Assembly (NCBI GenBank): GCA_964617955.1 | Contig: CAZTXB010000002.1 | Span: forward strand, 62,001-126,000 | Direction: 5' to 3' | DNA length: 64,000 nt | Source of the DNA: JABWCE01 sp964617955 | GTDB taxonomy: Bacteria; Bacteroidota; Bacteroidia; NS11-12g; UBA9320 | Shown: positions 17,758 to 26,359 of the stretch, piece after piece | Layout of the letters: every line of letters begins with the position of its first letter | Numbering within the stretch: position 1 is the first letter of the stretch | Program-made: the position numbers and the translations under genes | The notes under the pieces: generated by a model | What the model was told of the DNA's origin: nothing | Seen by the model: the letters and a program-made list of their open reading frames with translations, nothing else | The model's database searches: none

Positions 17758-18567
17758 TTATTTTTTTAATTCAAGTAATGCGTTCGCGTAAATAAGGTCA
17801 CCTTTGAGTTCGAAATCGATATTTCGGTCTTTTAATTTTGGGGTAACTTTCAATTGGAGGTTAGGGATATCCCTTAAAATTCCCATCACATTGGATCTGT
17901 ATTGTAAGGCCTTTTCGAGGTACCTGTTGCTGTAAAGAGCAGGTTGGCACACGAGAGGATTCAATTCGGGCTGCAAAGCGTAACTCACTTCAGGCGCAGT
18001 CATTTTTAATGGCATGGCATCTGGATGGGCATACTCCATTTCTACTGGCAGGTAGTTAAACACAGCAGGAGTATCTATTTTAGCCTGAGGAATTATCATT
18101 GTAAGCGGTGGATTCAATGTGTTTTTACTAGCGTTCACAAAGGTGCTACGGGTGACCCTATCGGAAAGTTTCAAATTACTTTCCATGTGTTCGGGTTGCA
18201 CCGGATTGGCAGGATTTGAAATGAGATCAGAAGATTGCGTTAAGGCCAATTCACCGACCGTATTTTTGAGGGTGAGGTAATACCAAGTTGGTAAACCAAT
18301 CAACAAGAGCGAAGCGGCTACTTTAAGCAAGGTGTTGAATTGGGTAAATGCATACAGTTTAGCTGCGGGTTTTAACAAGCTCGATTTTTGGGGAAAAACT
18401 ACAGCTGTATCGGCAGACAGCAGGGTGTTTTGCATTAAATCCCACTCTTTTTTATAGAAGGCATTGGCCTCGATTTCCGCCAAGACTTCCTGTTTTTCCT
18501 CTTCATTCAAATTGTTTTCCAACAATTCGAACAGGATAAATTCATAATTTTCTGCTGTCAATTTCAT
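17758..18567 (-). CDS. Anti-sigma factor-like membrane protein
   Basis: This 269-residue protein has an acidic helical N-terminus (LLENNLNEEEKQEVLAEIEAN), one transmembrane segment at about 79-99 (FNTLLKVAASLLLIGLPTWYY), and a periplasmic part of about 170 residues without a recognised domain. Position and topology match anti-sigma factors: the short cytoplasmic N-terminus would hold the sigma factor encoded 13 bp upstream. There is no zinc-binding HxxxCxxC motif. The assignment rests on context and topology, not on strong sequence similarity. The beta-barrel gene starts 6 bp downstream. Confidence 0.65.
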   Translation of the reverse strand: MKLTAENYEFILFELLENNLNEEEKQEVLAEIEANAFYKKEWDLMQNTLLSADTAVVFPQKSSLLKPAAKLYAFTQFNTLLKVAASLLLIGLPTWYYLTLKNTVGELALTQSSDLISNPANPVQPEHMESNLKLSDRVTRSTFVNASKNTLNPPLTMIIPQAKIDTPAVFNYLPVEMEYAHPDAMPLKMTAPEVSYALQPELNPLVCQPALYSNRYLEKALQYRSNVMGILRDIPNLQLKVTPKLKDRNIDFELKGDLIYANALLELKK

Positions 18568-18580
18568 TTTATCTCATCTA

Positions 18581-19069
18581 TTATATCAGAACTTCCATTT
18601 TTCCTATACACTCTTTTAAATATTGCCGGGCCCTGAAAATATTGATTTTAACTTGGGCCTCGGTCATACCCGTTATTTCACCAATGGCACGGTAGTCATA
18701 CCCCTCATAATCTCGAAGGGTTATGGCCACCCTTTGGTTTTCAGGAAGCTTGTTTAGCAGGTTATTGAGCAAGGCTTTGATACCGGTGTAGGTTTCGGAC
18801 TTGGTTGTTAATTGTTCCTGGTTCACTTCTTCCATATTGGTAAATCTTTTTCGGGCTCTGATGCCATCTATCATTTCGCGGTAGGCGATGGTGAAGATGT
18901 AACTCTTAGCTTTTTCATAGATCACGTCTTCGCACCGCACCCAAACCTTTTCAAATGTATTTTGTACAATATTCTGCGCCTCATCCCTGTCTCTGATGTT
19001 TTTCAGAATAAATCTGAAAACGCCATCGGCATAATCTTTTACACATTGGTTATATTGTGCTGGGCTCAT
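18581..19069 (-). CDS. ECF-type RNA polymerase sigma factor
   Basis: The 162-residue protein has region 2 (FRFILKNIRDRDEAQNIVQNTFEKVW, then SYIFTIAYREMIDGIRARKR) and region 4 (LLNKLPENQRVAITLRDYEGYDYRAIGEITGMTEAQVKINIFRARQYLKE). Both are typical of sigma-70 family group 4. It directs RNA polymerase to envelope-stress or uptake promoters in this class. It is the first gene of a three-gene operon with an anti-sigma-like membrane protein and a beta-barrel. Length is as expected for the family. Confidence 0.92.
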   Translation of the reverse strand: MSPAQYNQCVKDYADGVFRFILKNIRDRDEAQNIVQNTFEKVWVRCEDVIYEKAKSYIFTIAYREMIDGIRARKRFTNMEEVNQEQLTTKSETYTGIKALLNNLLNKLPENQRVAITLRDYEGYDYRAIGEITGMTEAQVKINIFRARQYLKECIGKMEVLI

Positions 19070-19225
19070 CGGGCTTTTCTAGTACTGTTCTACAGCAAAT
19101 TTGTTACAATTATTTTAACGATTTCAGCCCATCGTGTCTTATGTGGCTTAAAAACAATGATTTAGGGATAAATAATTTTCTCGCCATTACGTAAAATTAG
19201 GTCAAATATATTTTTTAAAACTTCA

Positions 19226-19256
19226 TTGACAATCGCAGAATAAAATATTATTTTTG
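19226..19256 (+). promoter_or_regulatory. Promoter of tRNA-Lys
   Basis: TTG at 19226-19228 and TATTTTTG at 19249-19256, 20 bp apart, match the Bacteroidota promoter (TTTG/TTG, N17-23, TAnnTTTG). The tRNA starts 13 bp after the -7 box. Confidence 0.7.
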
Positions 19257-19268
19257 CCCCACTTTTAA

Positions 19269-19341
19269 GATTCCGTAGCTCAGCTGGTAGAGCATTACAC
19301 TTTTAATGTAGTGGTCCTGGGTTCGAATCCCAGCGGGATCA
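19269..19341 (+). tRNA. tRNA-Lys (TTT)
   Basis: The acceptor arm GATTCCG pairs with CGGGATC (one G-T pair). The D arm GCTCAGCTGGTAGAGC, an anticodon loop with TTT, and the T arm CTGGGTTCGAATCCCAG are all present, with discriminator A at 19341. CC follows in the genome, then unrelated sequence, so the last A of CCA must be added by enzyme. It is 73 nt long. A promoter and a terminator flank it, so it is a single-gene transcript. Confidence 0.95.
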
Positions 19342-19355
19342 CCTCTTTTAAACTT

Positions 19356-19384
19356 AAACCCTTGTATATCAAATACAAGGGTTT
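19356..19384 (+). terminator. Terminator after tRNA-Lys
   Basis: AAACCCTTGTAT (19356-19367) and ATACAAGGGTTT (19373-19384) form a perfect 12-bp stem with a 5-nt loop, followed by TTTTATTTTAT. Confidence 0.9.
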
Positions 19385-19584
19385 TTTATTTTATGTCCGC
19401 GAAGAATTTAGCTTTCATCGTTTTTTTTTAAAAAAATACAGAGTTGCACAAAGCGTAGGCACTGAGGTAAAGAGAGTTTTTGCAAGCTTTAAATTGCAGG
19501 ATTCGATCAGGTCTGTGGCTTTATGCGTTTACTCATTTTATAGAGCCAAGGAAGGTGGGTCTGCAATAACTTTTTGTAAAACCC

Positions 19585-20760
19585 TTACTTGAACGGAGAA
19601 CTAAATTTTTGATCTTTAATAATTTCCGTATCGCTTAAGGTTGCTAAAAAAGCGAGCAAGGCTTTTATTTCAGATGCACTCAAATTCATTCGGGCAGGGT
19701 TCCCGTTTAAGTCTTTAAGATGGTTGTCTAAATTAGGGTTAGGCTGAATACTTAAATTGTAGTGGTTCACGACCTCCTCCAAACTTGTAAGACTTCCATC
19801 GTGCATAAAGCGTTTTCGCATGGCCACATTTTTGAGTGTAGGCGCTTTCATTTTTCCAAGATCTGATTGGTTTTGGGTGTGGGTGTAAATTCCGGGATCA
19901 CCATTGGACAATTTCAAGCCATTGTTTCGGGGATTGTCCATGATAAACACATCGGTATTGTGGCAGCCAAAGCAGTTGACGCTGAGATTATTCATAAAAA
20001 TATTTTTTCCTGCATTCTCTTCAGCGGTAAAGTTTAAAAAATCCTTATTTCTGTTACCCGTTATTTTCAAACCCAGGTCATAGGGGGCCTGGTAGGAAAC
20101 CATAGACCTCACAAATTGGGCAAGTGCCTTGGAAATCCTTGCAGGGTTGATTTCAGCATTTCCAAACGCATTTTTAAACAATATGGGATAAAACCCGGTT
20201 TTTTGAAGTCTGAGTAACAGTGAGTCGAGCGGCATACCCATTTCCACTTCATCTTGTATGGGTTGCAGAACCTGTTCTTCAAGCGAAGCAGCCCTTTCAT
20301 CCCAAAAAAACCTTCCGTTCAAGTAGTAGGTCGCATTGATAAGCGACATAGAATGCCTTTTGGTTTTGCCGCCCAAAAAACCAAGGCTGAATTGTGCGGT
20401 ATCGGTAAATCCAAATTGTTGTTGATGACATGAACTGCAGGAAATGCCCCTGTTTTTAGATAATCGGGTGTCATAAAACAATACCCGGCCCAAAGTGGCG
20501 CCCCAGTCGGTGGGCGTATTGTTCGCCGGGGTATTGTTTTGCAAGCTTATGAACGAACTGTTAAAAAAGTCGGGCAAAGCGGGGGAAATATAATTATAAG
20601 GCTTGGGGGGGAGGTTTAAATATTTGGCTAAAATCTCTGATTCTGATGTGTTTAATACCTTTTCTTTTTTGCAGGATGAATACATCAACCCAATAGCGAA
20701 AACACTGGTTAACATAAGACCAAGGCTTACATTGCGAAACTTTATAATTCCGTTAAACAT
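19585..20760 (-). CDS. Dihaem cytochrome-c peroxidase / MauG family protein
   Basis: The 391-residue protein has two c-type haem sites, CSSCH (Cys108, Cys111, His112) and CFGCH (Cys263, Cys266, His267). The surrounding sequence is typical of bacterial cytochrome c peroxidases (LGRVLFYDTRLSKNRGISC; FFWDERAASLEEQVLQPIQ; KAPTLKNVAMRKRFMHDGS). A hydrophobic N-terminus followed by Cys30 (MYSSC) suggests a lipoprotein in the periplasm. Such enzymes reduce hydrogen peroxide with electrons from the respiratory chain, or modify a partner protein (MauG). No partner is nearby. It reads toward the tRNA-Lys gene, leaving a 200-bp gap with nothing else I can identify. Confidence 0.9.
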   Translation of the reverse strand: MFNGIIKFRNVSLGLMLTSVFAIGLMYSSCKKEKVLNTSESEILAKYLNLPPKPYNYISPALPDFFNSSFISLQNNTPANNTPTDWGATLGRVLFYDTRLSKNRGISCSSCHQQQFGFTDTAQFSLGFLGGKTKRHSMSLINATYYLNGRFFWDERAASLEEQVLQPIQDEVEMGMPLDSLLLRLQKTGFYPILFKNAFGNAEINPARISKALAQFVRSMVSYQAPYDLGLKITGNRNKDFLNFTAEENAGKNIFMNNLSVNCFGCHNTDVFIMDNPRNNGLKLSNGDPGIYTHTQNQSDLGKMKAPTLKNVAMRKRFMHDGSLTSLEEVVNHYNLSIQPNPNLDNHLKDLNGNPARMNLSASEIKALLAFLATLSDTEIIKDQKFSSPFK

Positions 20761-21000
20761 TTTTGTCGTTCTTAACCAAAAAGAGAAAGCAAATATGGGT
20801 GATTTTGGTTGAAAAAAGTGTGGGGAGAAATGGAACCTAATAATAAGAAGGAGTCGATTTCTTATTTAGAAACTGAACTATTCCTTGATATGGTGCTATT
20901 TGACATCAAGTATAGTTAAGATTATAGAATACTTAGATTAATTCTGCGTAATACTCATGAAGGGTGGTTTTTAGATTTAAATTTGCCGGTCTTTAAATCG

Positions 21001-22167
21001 ATGTCAAAACTAAAGGTTGCTATTATACTCATCTCTCCGGGAAAGGCTGGTGTGGAAAGTGTTGTTCGCAATATTTTGAGGTACATGGATAAGGATAAAA
21101 TAGAGTTTTTTTTGATCAACAATTCTGAAATTGCCTCATATTACAACGATTTAATTCCAGTAGAACGGCGTTTGGTTTTAGGGAGATACTTTGGCAATAT
21201 TAAGAATGGATATTTAAGTTTATTCGTTTCTGTTTTAAAACGAAAGTTAAAGTGGAATGAGAGAAAATTGAGCAAATGGTCCAAAAAAGTTACTAAGTTT
21301 TTAGACAAACATTCAATCAAATTATTACATGCCCATTTGGTATGGGATTATTGGATTGCGAGTAAAATCAAGGAGAACATGCCGGAGATAGTATATATAA
21401 ATACTATGCATGGAACCTTATCCTTAGATCCGGCAGATAATTATTTTCCCTACTTTAAGCGAAAAACGGTTTTGAAATTTTTGTCAAATGCGGATGCCTT
21501 TACATCGGCATGCCATTATTTTATTCGATTGTTGGAATTGTGGAAGGTACCTGTCAATAGGTTTTCGATTATCAGCAATGGCATTGACAGATCCCTTTCA
21601 AATACCTCGATGCAAAGGCAAGGAAATGAATTAATTACAATTTGCTTTATGGGTGGGGGAAGGCCGGATCAAAAAGGCGGGGATATATTATTATACGCTT
21701 TGTATATTCTGGTTAACGATCTTAAAATTACCAACTTTAGATTATTGATCTATGGAGAAGCTCACCTTAAAGAGAAGGAATTGGCCGAAATTTTTGAACT
21801 CAATAATTTTATTGAATGGAGAGGTTTTGTTGAGCCTCCGTACCATTTAAAAGGAATGCAGGAATCCGACATTTTTGTTTTGCCTTCCAGGCATGAAGGA
21901 GTAGCAAACACTTTAATGGAAGCTATTGGAATGGAGTTGGCCATTGTGGCGACAAAAATAGGAGGAACACCTGAGGTGATATTTGACGGAAAAAATGGGA
22001 TGTTATGTTATCCTGAATCAAACGACCTTGCGGCTAAATTGGCAATGATAATAAGGGATTCAGGGCTTGCTAATTCTTTTAGAAAAGAAAATAAAATGAT
22101 TAAAGAACAGTACTATTGGGAAACTATCTGTAATAAATATGCCGACTTTTACTCCCACTTGAATTAA
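21001..22167 (+). CDS. Glycosyltransferase family 4
   Basis: I start it at the ATG at 21001 (388 residues); the frame extends six codons to a TTG. The N-terminal Rossmann domain (KVAIILISPGKAGVESVVRNI) and the C-terminal GT1-type domain (ICFMGGGRPDQKGGDILLYAL, WRGFVEPPYHLKGMQESDIFVLPSRHEGVANTLMEAIGMELAIVATKIGGTPEVI) are clear, including the E-x7-E motif of GT4. It transfers a sugar from an NDP donor with retention, in surface polysaccharide assembly. It opens an AT-rich polysaccharide region. Its last 44 bp overlap the 3' end of the convergent GT2 gene. Confidence 0.9.
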   Translation: MSKLKVAIILISPGKAGVESVVRNILRYMDKDKIEFFLINNSEIASYYNDLIPVERRLVLGRYFGNIKNGYLSLFVSVLKRKLKWNERKLSKWSKKVTKFLDKHSIKLLHAHLVWDYWIASKIKENMPEIVYINTMHGTLSLDPADNYFPYFKRKTVLKFLSNADAFTSACHYFIRLLELWKVPVNRFSIISNGIDRSLSNTSMQRQGNELITICFMGGGRPDQKGGDILLYALYILVNDLKITNFRLLIYGEAHLKEKELAEIFELNNFIEWRGFVEPPYHLKGMQESDIFVLPSRHEGVANTLMEAIGMELAIVATKIGGTPEVIFDGKNGMLCYPESNDLAAKLAMIIRDSGLANSFRKENKMIKEQYYWETICNKYADFYSHLN

Positions 22168-23074
22168 AATAGCTTATAAGCAACTTTGGGACGAGGTTTA
22201 AATCAAAATCCAAGGTTTTAAATTGCCAAAGAATGGCTTTAGACAGTGCGTTAATATGTATTTCTCCATCCTTCCTAACCATTTCTAATGCAAATATTGC
22301 ATAAAAGTTTTTTAAAGTTTTTTCGTAATGATTTATAAACTTGCCCTCCTTCAATAACTTTTTGTAAAGCTTTTCGAAATTAAGAAATTGTTCTTTTAAT
22401 GGGATTTTAACAGAATTTCCATCCTCATGTCTTCTCCACACAGACATTGATTTATTAATGCAAATTACCTTGCCTTGCTCCAGAATCTTTAGTTCCATCA
22501 AAATGTCCCAGCAAATTAAGTTTTCATAGTATAAGGAAAAATCAGGCAAAGCTTCCCGCTTTATGAACCAACTGTTGGTATGGAAAATTCTGCCTTTTAA
22601 CGTATCACTCAAAGTGAAAATCTTCTTTGGATTTTGTAAAAGATATTTTCTGGTATTTGCGTAAACAATTTCTGAGTTATGGGTAACTGCAAGGCAATCA
22701 GGGTTATTGAGAATGACATCATATTGAGACTGAAGTTTCAAATTATCTGTCCAAGAATCGTCACCTTCTAAAAATGCAAAGAAATTTCCCCTGGCAAATT
22801 TCATAGTTTCTATAAGATTGCCGGCCAGCCCAAGATTTTTTTGGCGTGGTAGCAGGTTTAATAAAAGCGGATGTAATGTGCTATATTTTTCACAAATTAA
22901 ACGGGTCCCGTCAGTTGAAAGATCATCTCCTATTACTACATCAAATGGAAAATTTGTTATTTGATTAACAACAGATTCTAAACATTTTTCAATATAGTTT
23001 TTATGGTTATAGGTTAATAGTATTACTGTGACTTGTGGCGTCAAACTATTTATAAAATTCAAAAGTAATAACAA
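22124..23074 (-). CDS. Glycosyltransferase family 2
   Basis: The 316-residue protein has the GT-A fold signature VTVILLTYNHKNYIEKCLESVVNQ, then FDVVIGDDLSTDGTRLI and a DxD-like FLEGDDSW. These match inverting family 2 transferases. There is no in-frame ATG near the domain start; the frame begins with TTG codons (23074 or another TTG a few codons later), so the exact start is uncertain. The 3' end overlaps the convergent GT4 gene by 44 bp, and 34 bp separate its 5' end from the divergent GT2 gene. Sugar and acceptor are unknown. Confidence 0.85.
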   Translation of the reverse strand: MLLLLNFINSLTPQVTVILLTYNHKNYIEKCLESVVNQITNFPFDVVIGDDLSTDGTRLICEKYSTLHPLLLNLLPRQKNLGLAGNLIETMKFARGNFFAFLEGDDSWTDNLKLQSQYDVILNNPDCLAVTHNSEIVYANTRKYLLQNPKKIFTLSDTLKGRIFHTNSWFIKREALPDFSLYYENLICWDILMELKILEQGKVICINKSMSVWRRHEDGNSVKIPLKEQFLNFEKLYKKLLKEGKFINHYEKTLKNFYAIFALEMVRKDGEIHINALSKAILWQFKTLDFDLNLVPKLLISYFNSSGSKSRHIYYR

Positions 23075-23108
23075 TATGGACAGATTGCACGATTTTTGAA
23101 ACTCTGTA

Positions 23109-24020
23109 TTGGAAACAGCGGCAATTCACAAAATCTTATCTATTATTCCCACATATAATGGAAAGGGATGTATCTATAAATGTATAGAGTCATTAGTAAA
23201 AAGCTCAATTAAGAATAATATACTGATAATTGATAATGCTTCAACTGATAATACAGTTCAGATCATTAACGAATCATTCAAAGGATTAATTATTAAAGAA
23301 AATTCAGAAAACCTTGGGTTCGGAAGAGCAATAAATTTGGGTTTTAAGTATGGTCTGGAGAGTGGGTATGATTATTTTTTAATCCTAAATCAGGATGGTG
23401 AACTAGAATCGGATACCATATTGCAATTGACTAACTTTGCCAAAGGACTTAAACCGGACGACTGGGGTTTTATTAGTCCATGGAATAAGGATTCTGAAGG
23501 AAATACGGAACATTATTTTGAGGATAATTTAAATAAAAGGAGCGGAAGGCATGCACAAACAATAATTGGCCACTATAAAGTTATTCCAGTTGATTTTATC
23601 AATGCAGCTTGCTGGTTAGTTAATCCTAAAGTTATTGAAAAATTAAAAGGATTTGATAAGCGGTTTTTTATGTACGGTGAAGATTTGGATTTTTGTAATC
23701 GGGCAAGGTATTTTGGATATAAAATGTACGTACTTCCTGAAATTGTATGTTTTCATCATAAATTAAAAGGTGATTATGATGATAAAAATAAAAAATTAGA
23801 AGTAAGCTTAGGTGCTTTTATGGCCTTTTTTTTAAATCCAAACGAACGAGTCTTCTCAAAGATAGAAAAGTATTGCAGATTACATATTTCTTATGTTAAA
23901 TTAATATTAACAGGACGTTTTATAGAAGGAATTGGACTTATCTTCGGAGTTAATAAAATTATTTTGAAGCTCATTTTTTATAATGGGGAAATAGATAATT
24001 TTGATAAAAGGGAAATCTGA
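23109..24020 (+). CDS. Glycosyltransferase family 2 (rhamnosyltransferase-like)
   Basis: The 303-residue protein has SIIPTYNGKGCIYKCIESLVKS, NILIIDNASTDNTVQII and FLILNQDGELESD, where the acidic DG replaces the usual DxD. The acceptor-side signature is GFDKRFFMYGEDLDFCNRARYFGYKMYV. This is the pattern of WbbL/RgpA-like GT2 enzymes that often transfer rhamnose. The only start in reach is TTG (23109). It is divergent from the GT2 gene on the minus strand and 81 bp before the FkbM gene. The donor sugar is a family-level guess. Confidence 0.87.
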   Translation: METAAIHKILSIIPTYNGKGCIYKCIESLVKSSIKNNILIIDNASTDNTVQIINESFKGLIIKENSENLGFGRAINLGFKYGLESGYDYFLILNQDGELESDTILQLTNFAKGLKPDDWGFISPWNKDSEGNTEHYFEDNLNKRSGRHAQTIIGHYKVIPVDFINAACWLVNPKVIEKLKGFDKRFFMYGEDLDFCNRARYFGYKMYVLPEIVCFHHKLKGDYDDKNKKLEVSLGAFMAFFLNPNERVFSKIEKYCRLHISYVKLILTGRFIEGIGLIFGVNKIILKLIFYNGEIDNFDKREI

Positions 24021-24101
24021 TCAAATAAGAATTTATTTTACGCTTAAGTTGAATCAAAAGACCGGAAGGTTGAATTTGCAATCTTAAGTTCTAGCTGCAA
24101 A

Positions 24102-24902
24102 ATGAAATTGATAAGAAAAACAAGGAATTACATAGGTAATAAATTAGGAATAGGTCCCTTAATTGCTAACAATCGAAATTCATTAATTGTTAAAACAATT
24201 TATGGCTGGATAAAATTGTTTCTTAAACATTATAATAACGCGAATTATAATTTAAAGAGCAATGGAGAAGAATTTGTGATTAAGTCAATGCCGCAGAATT
24301 CGGACGCTGTGTTTTTCGATGTTGGATTTAATAAAGGAGAATGGACCAAAGCTGTACTTCATAATTACCCTGACGCGCGAATTTTTGGCTTTGAGCCTCA
24401 AAAAGATTTAATTCATAGAGTTAAAGAAGATTTTAATAAATATGAGAATGTAAAACTTTATGATTTTGGTCTTGCGGAGGCGACCAAAAAGCAAGAAATT
24501 TACATTTATGAGGATCACGATTTTCTTTCTGGAATTTATAATCATCCTCATGAGATTTCTGTTTCAAAAAATGAGGCTTCTTTTCGTAAAGGTTCTGAGT
24601 GCTTTTTAGAACTTGGTTTGGAGAAAATTGATTTTTTAAAAATTGACGTAGAGGGGGCAGAGTTTTTAGTGCTTAAGGGTTTTGATGATATTTTAAGACT
24701 CGGGAAGATTTCGATTATTCAGTTTGAGTATGGCAAGGGAAGTATCAATTCCAGGTTTCTGTTAAAGGACTACTATGAATATTTGGAACCAATGGGATAC
24801 AAATTGGGAAAAATCTTCCCAAATTATGTGGATTTTAAGCCTTACAACTGGGATGACGAAAATTTTATTGGACCTAATTATTTGGCAGTTTTAGAAATAT
24901 GA
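24102..24902 (+). CDS. FkbM family methyltransferase
   Basis: The 266-residue protein has a SAM-binding motif (AVFFDVGFNKGEWTKAVL), the acidic strand end (ARIFGFEPQKDLIHRV), and the FkbM hallmark IDFLKIDVEGAEFLVLKGFDDIL. Members methylate hydroxyl groups of sugars or polyketides; in a polysaccharide cluster an O-methylated sugar is the likely product. Its stop overlaps the start of the membrane protein gene as ATGA, which implies coupled translation. The 5' 75 residues resemble the amphipathic leader seen in other polysaccharide-locus FkbM proteins. Confidence 0.88.
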   Translation: MKLIRKTRNYIGNKLGIGPLIANNRNSLIVKTIYGWIKLFLKHYNNANYNLKSNGEEFVIKSMPQNSDAVFFDVGFNKGEWTKAVLHNYPDARIFGFEPQKDLIHRVKEDFNKYENVKLYDFGLAEATKKQEIYIYEDHDFLSGIYNHPHEISVSKNEASFRKGSECFLELGLEKIDFLKIDVEGAEFLVLKGFDDILRLGKISIIQFEYGKGSINSRFLLKDYYEYLEPMGYKLGKIFPNYVDFKPYNWDDENFIGPNYLAVLEI

Positions 24903-26350
24903 AAAAAGCGATTCGTTTAGCATTATTTCTAACGCTAATCTCTGCTCTACTTTTATTTATTTTTATAGGAATTACAAATAAAAGCCTGACTTTCGATGAG
25001 GCTGGTCAATTTTGGGTTTCAAAAGGACTTAATCATTTTTCGCCTATGAATGTATCATATGGTAATGTAAAAGATGTTTGGATTCAAAATAGAACTTGGA
25101 ATTTAGATCCGGGCGGGTTTTCTGTTATTGCCTATTATTGGTTGCAGCTATCAAATTCTATTGTTTGGATAAGGTTGCTTCCGCTATTATTTAGCATTCT
25201 TACGCTTATCTTTTTAAGGAAATTATTACTTCTGTTATCTATGAAGAAGGAAACAGCGACGATATTAGTTCTCTTATTTTTTCTCTCCAATTCTTTAACC
25301 ATTTACAGTTTTGTTTTCAGGGCTTATAGTTTTGAGATTTTCGGAGTAATCCTTACCTTATTTTATGTATTAAAATTTCAGAGAGATATTTTCCAATATC
25401 GTCATTTGCTTTTTTTAGGTATTATTTCGGGCATATTTTTATTCTCCCGCTATGGTTTCGCCCTTCATATAATTGCATTTTCCATTATCCTCATTTTTTT
25501 AATGAAACTTCAAAAAAAATTGAATTTCAAAACTCTTTTTAAGTTCACATTTTTTTACAGCTTCCCAATAATAATTGCAGTACTCTTTATTTATTTCCAA
25601 CAATATTTATTTCACATAAAAAGTGACCCTGTTCCTATGTATCAGCGACAGTTCACGTTAATGCACAACTCATTTATAAAATTATTTGTTTTGAATTTTT
25701 TATCATTTAGAGGAATACCATTTTTTGTAGTATTGGTTCTGGTAATCTTCAATTTTCTTTGGTTAAAAATTGAACTCTCCAAAACTTTTTATTTGTTGTT
25801 TTTGTGGATGATTCTAATCCATCTTGTTTCTATATTATTTTCCATTTATGGTTTGTATCCCTGGTATATCAAGGGAAGGTGGGGATTAACCCTTGAATTA
25901 ATTTCCCTTATTTCTTTTCTATTTTTACTTCATTTTATCGATTCTAAAATTTCCGGTTCAAATCTCTTATTTAATCACTATAAAATTGAACTACTAAGTA
26001 TAATCTTAGTCGGTATTTTGTTGTTCAGGGTTTATTCTCCCGATGAACCTTGCAGAATTTTGCTTGATAAACTAAAAAACAGCACAGCCCAAAATGCCAT
26101 TATTAATTGGTTTTTAACTCCTGCTGCCAAGTATCATCTAAAACACAATAAAGAATATGATGGATTATATCAAAGTAAAAATATGAAATTTGAAGGAATT
26201 GATTCTATTGCTCCCTTTCCGAAAAAGAATACCTGGATATTGGTTAATAATCCTGATGCTTTGGTAAAGCAAGCAAGGTTTTCTGCTATAAAATATCCAT
26301 ATGATTTTATAATAAACGAACCCCTATATCAAATATTAATAGTAAAATAA
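24899..26350 (+). CDS. Multi-spanning membrane glycosyltransferase, GT-C type (GT39/ArnT-like)
   Basis: The 483-residue protein has about ten hydrophobic segments. After the first helix (about 7-26) comes SLTFDEAGQFWVSKGL, corresponding to the acidic first periplasmic loop of GT-C enzymes (the D-E pair in FDEA), and later NLDPGGFSVIAYYW. Such enzymes use polyprenyl-phosphate sugars on the periplasmic face. A short soluble tail ends the protein. It overlaps the FkbM gene by 4 bp. The family assignment is by topology and loop motif. The gene converges on a second membrane protein with a 9-bp gap. Confidence 0.75.
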   Translation: MKKAIRLALFLTLISALLLFIFIGITNKSLTFDEAGQFWVSKGLNHFSPMNVSYGNVKDVWIQNRTWNLDPGGFSVIAYYWLQLSNSIVWIRLLPLLFSILTLIFLRKLLLLLSMKKETATILVLLFFLSNSLTIYSFVFRAYSFEIFGVILTLFYVLKFQRDIFQYRHLLFLGIISGIFLFSRYGFALHIIAFSIILIFLMKLQKKLNFKTLFKFTFFYSFPIIIAVLFIYFQQYLFHIKSDPVPMYQRQFTLMHNSFIKLFVLNFLSFRGIPFFVVLVLVIFNFLWLKIELSKTFYLLFLWMILIHLVSILFSIYGLYPWYIKGRWGLTLELISLISFLFLLHFIDSKISGSNLLFNHYKIELLSIILVGILLFRVYSPDEPCRILLDKLKNSTAQNAIINWFLTPAAKYHLKHNKEYDGLYQSKNMKFEGIDSIAPFPKKNTWILVNNPDALVKQARFSAIKYPYDFIINEPLYQILIVK

Positions 26351-26359
26351 AATGGATAG

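Noticed and set aside
19311..19592. 93-codon ORF starting inside tRNA-Lys
   Set aside because: It begins in the tRNA T arm and runs through the terminator stem; the translation shows no family signature, so it is a chance frame.
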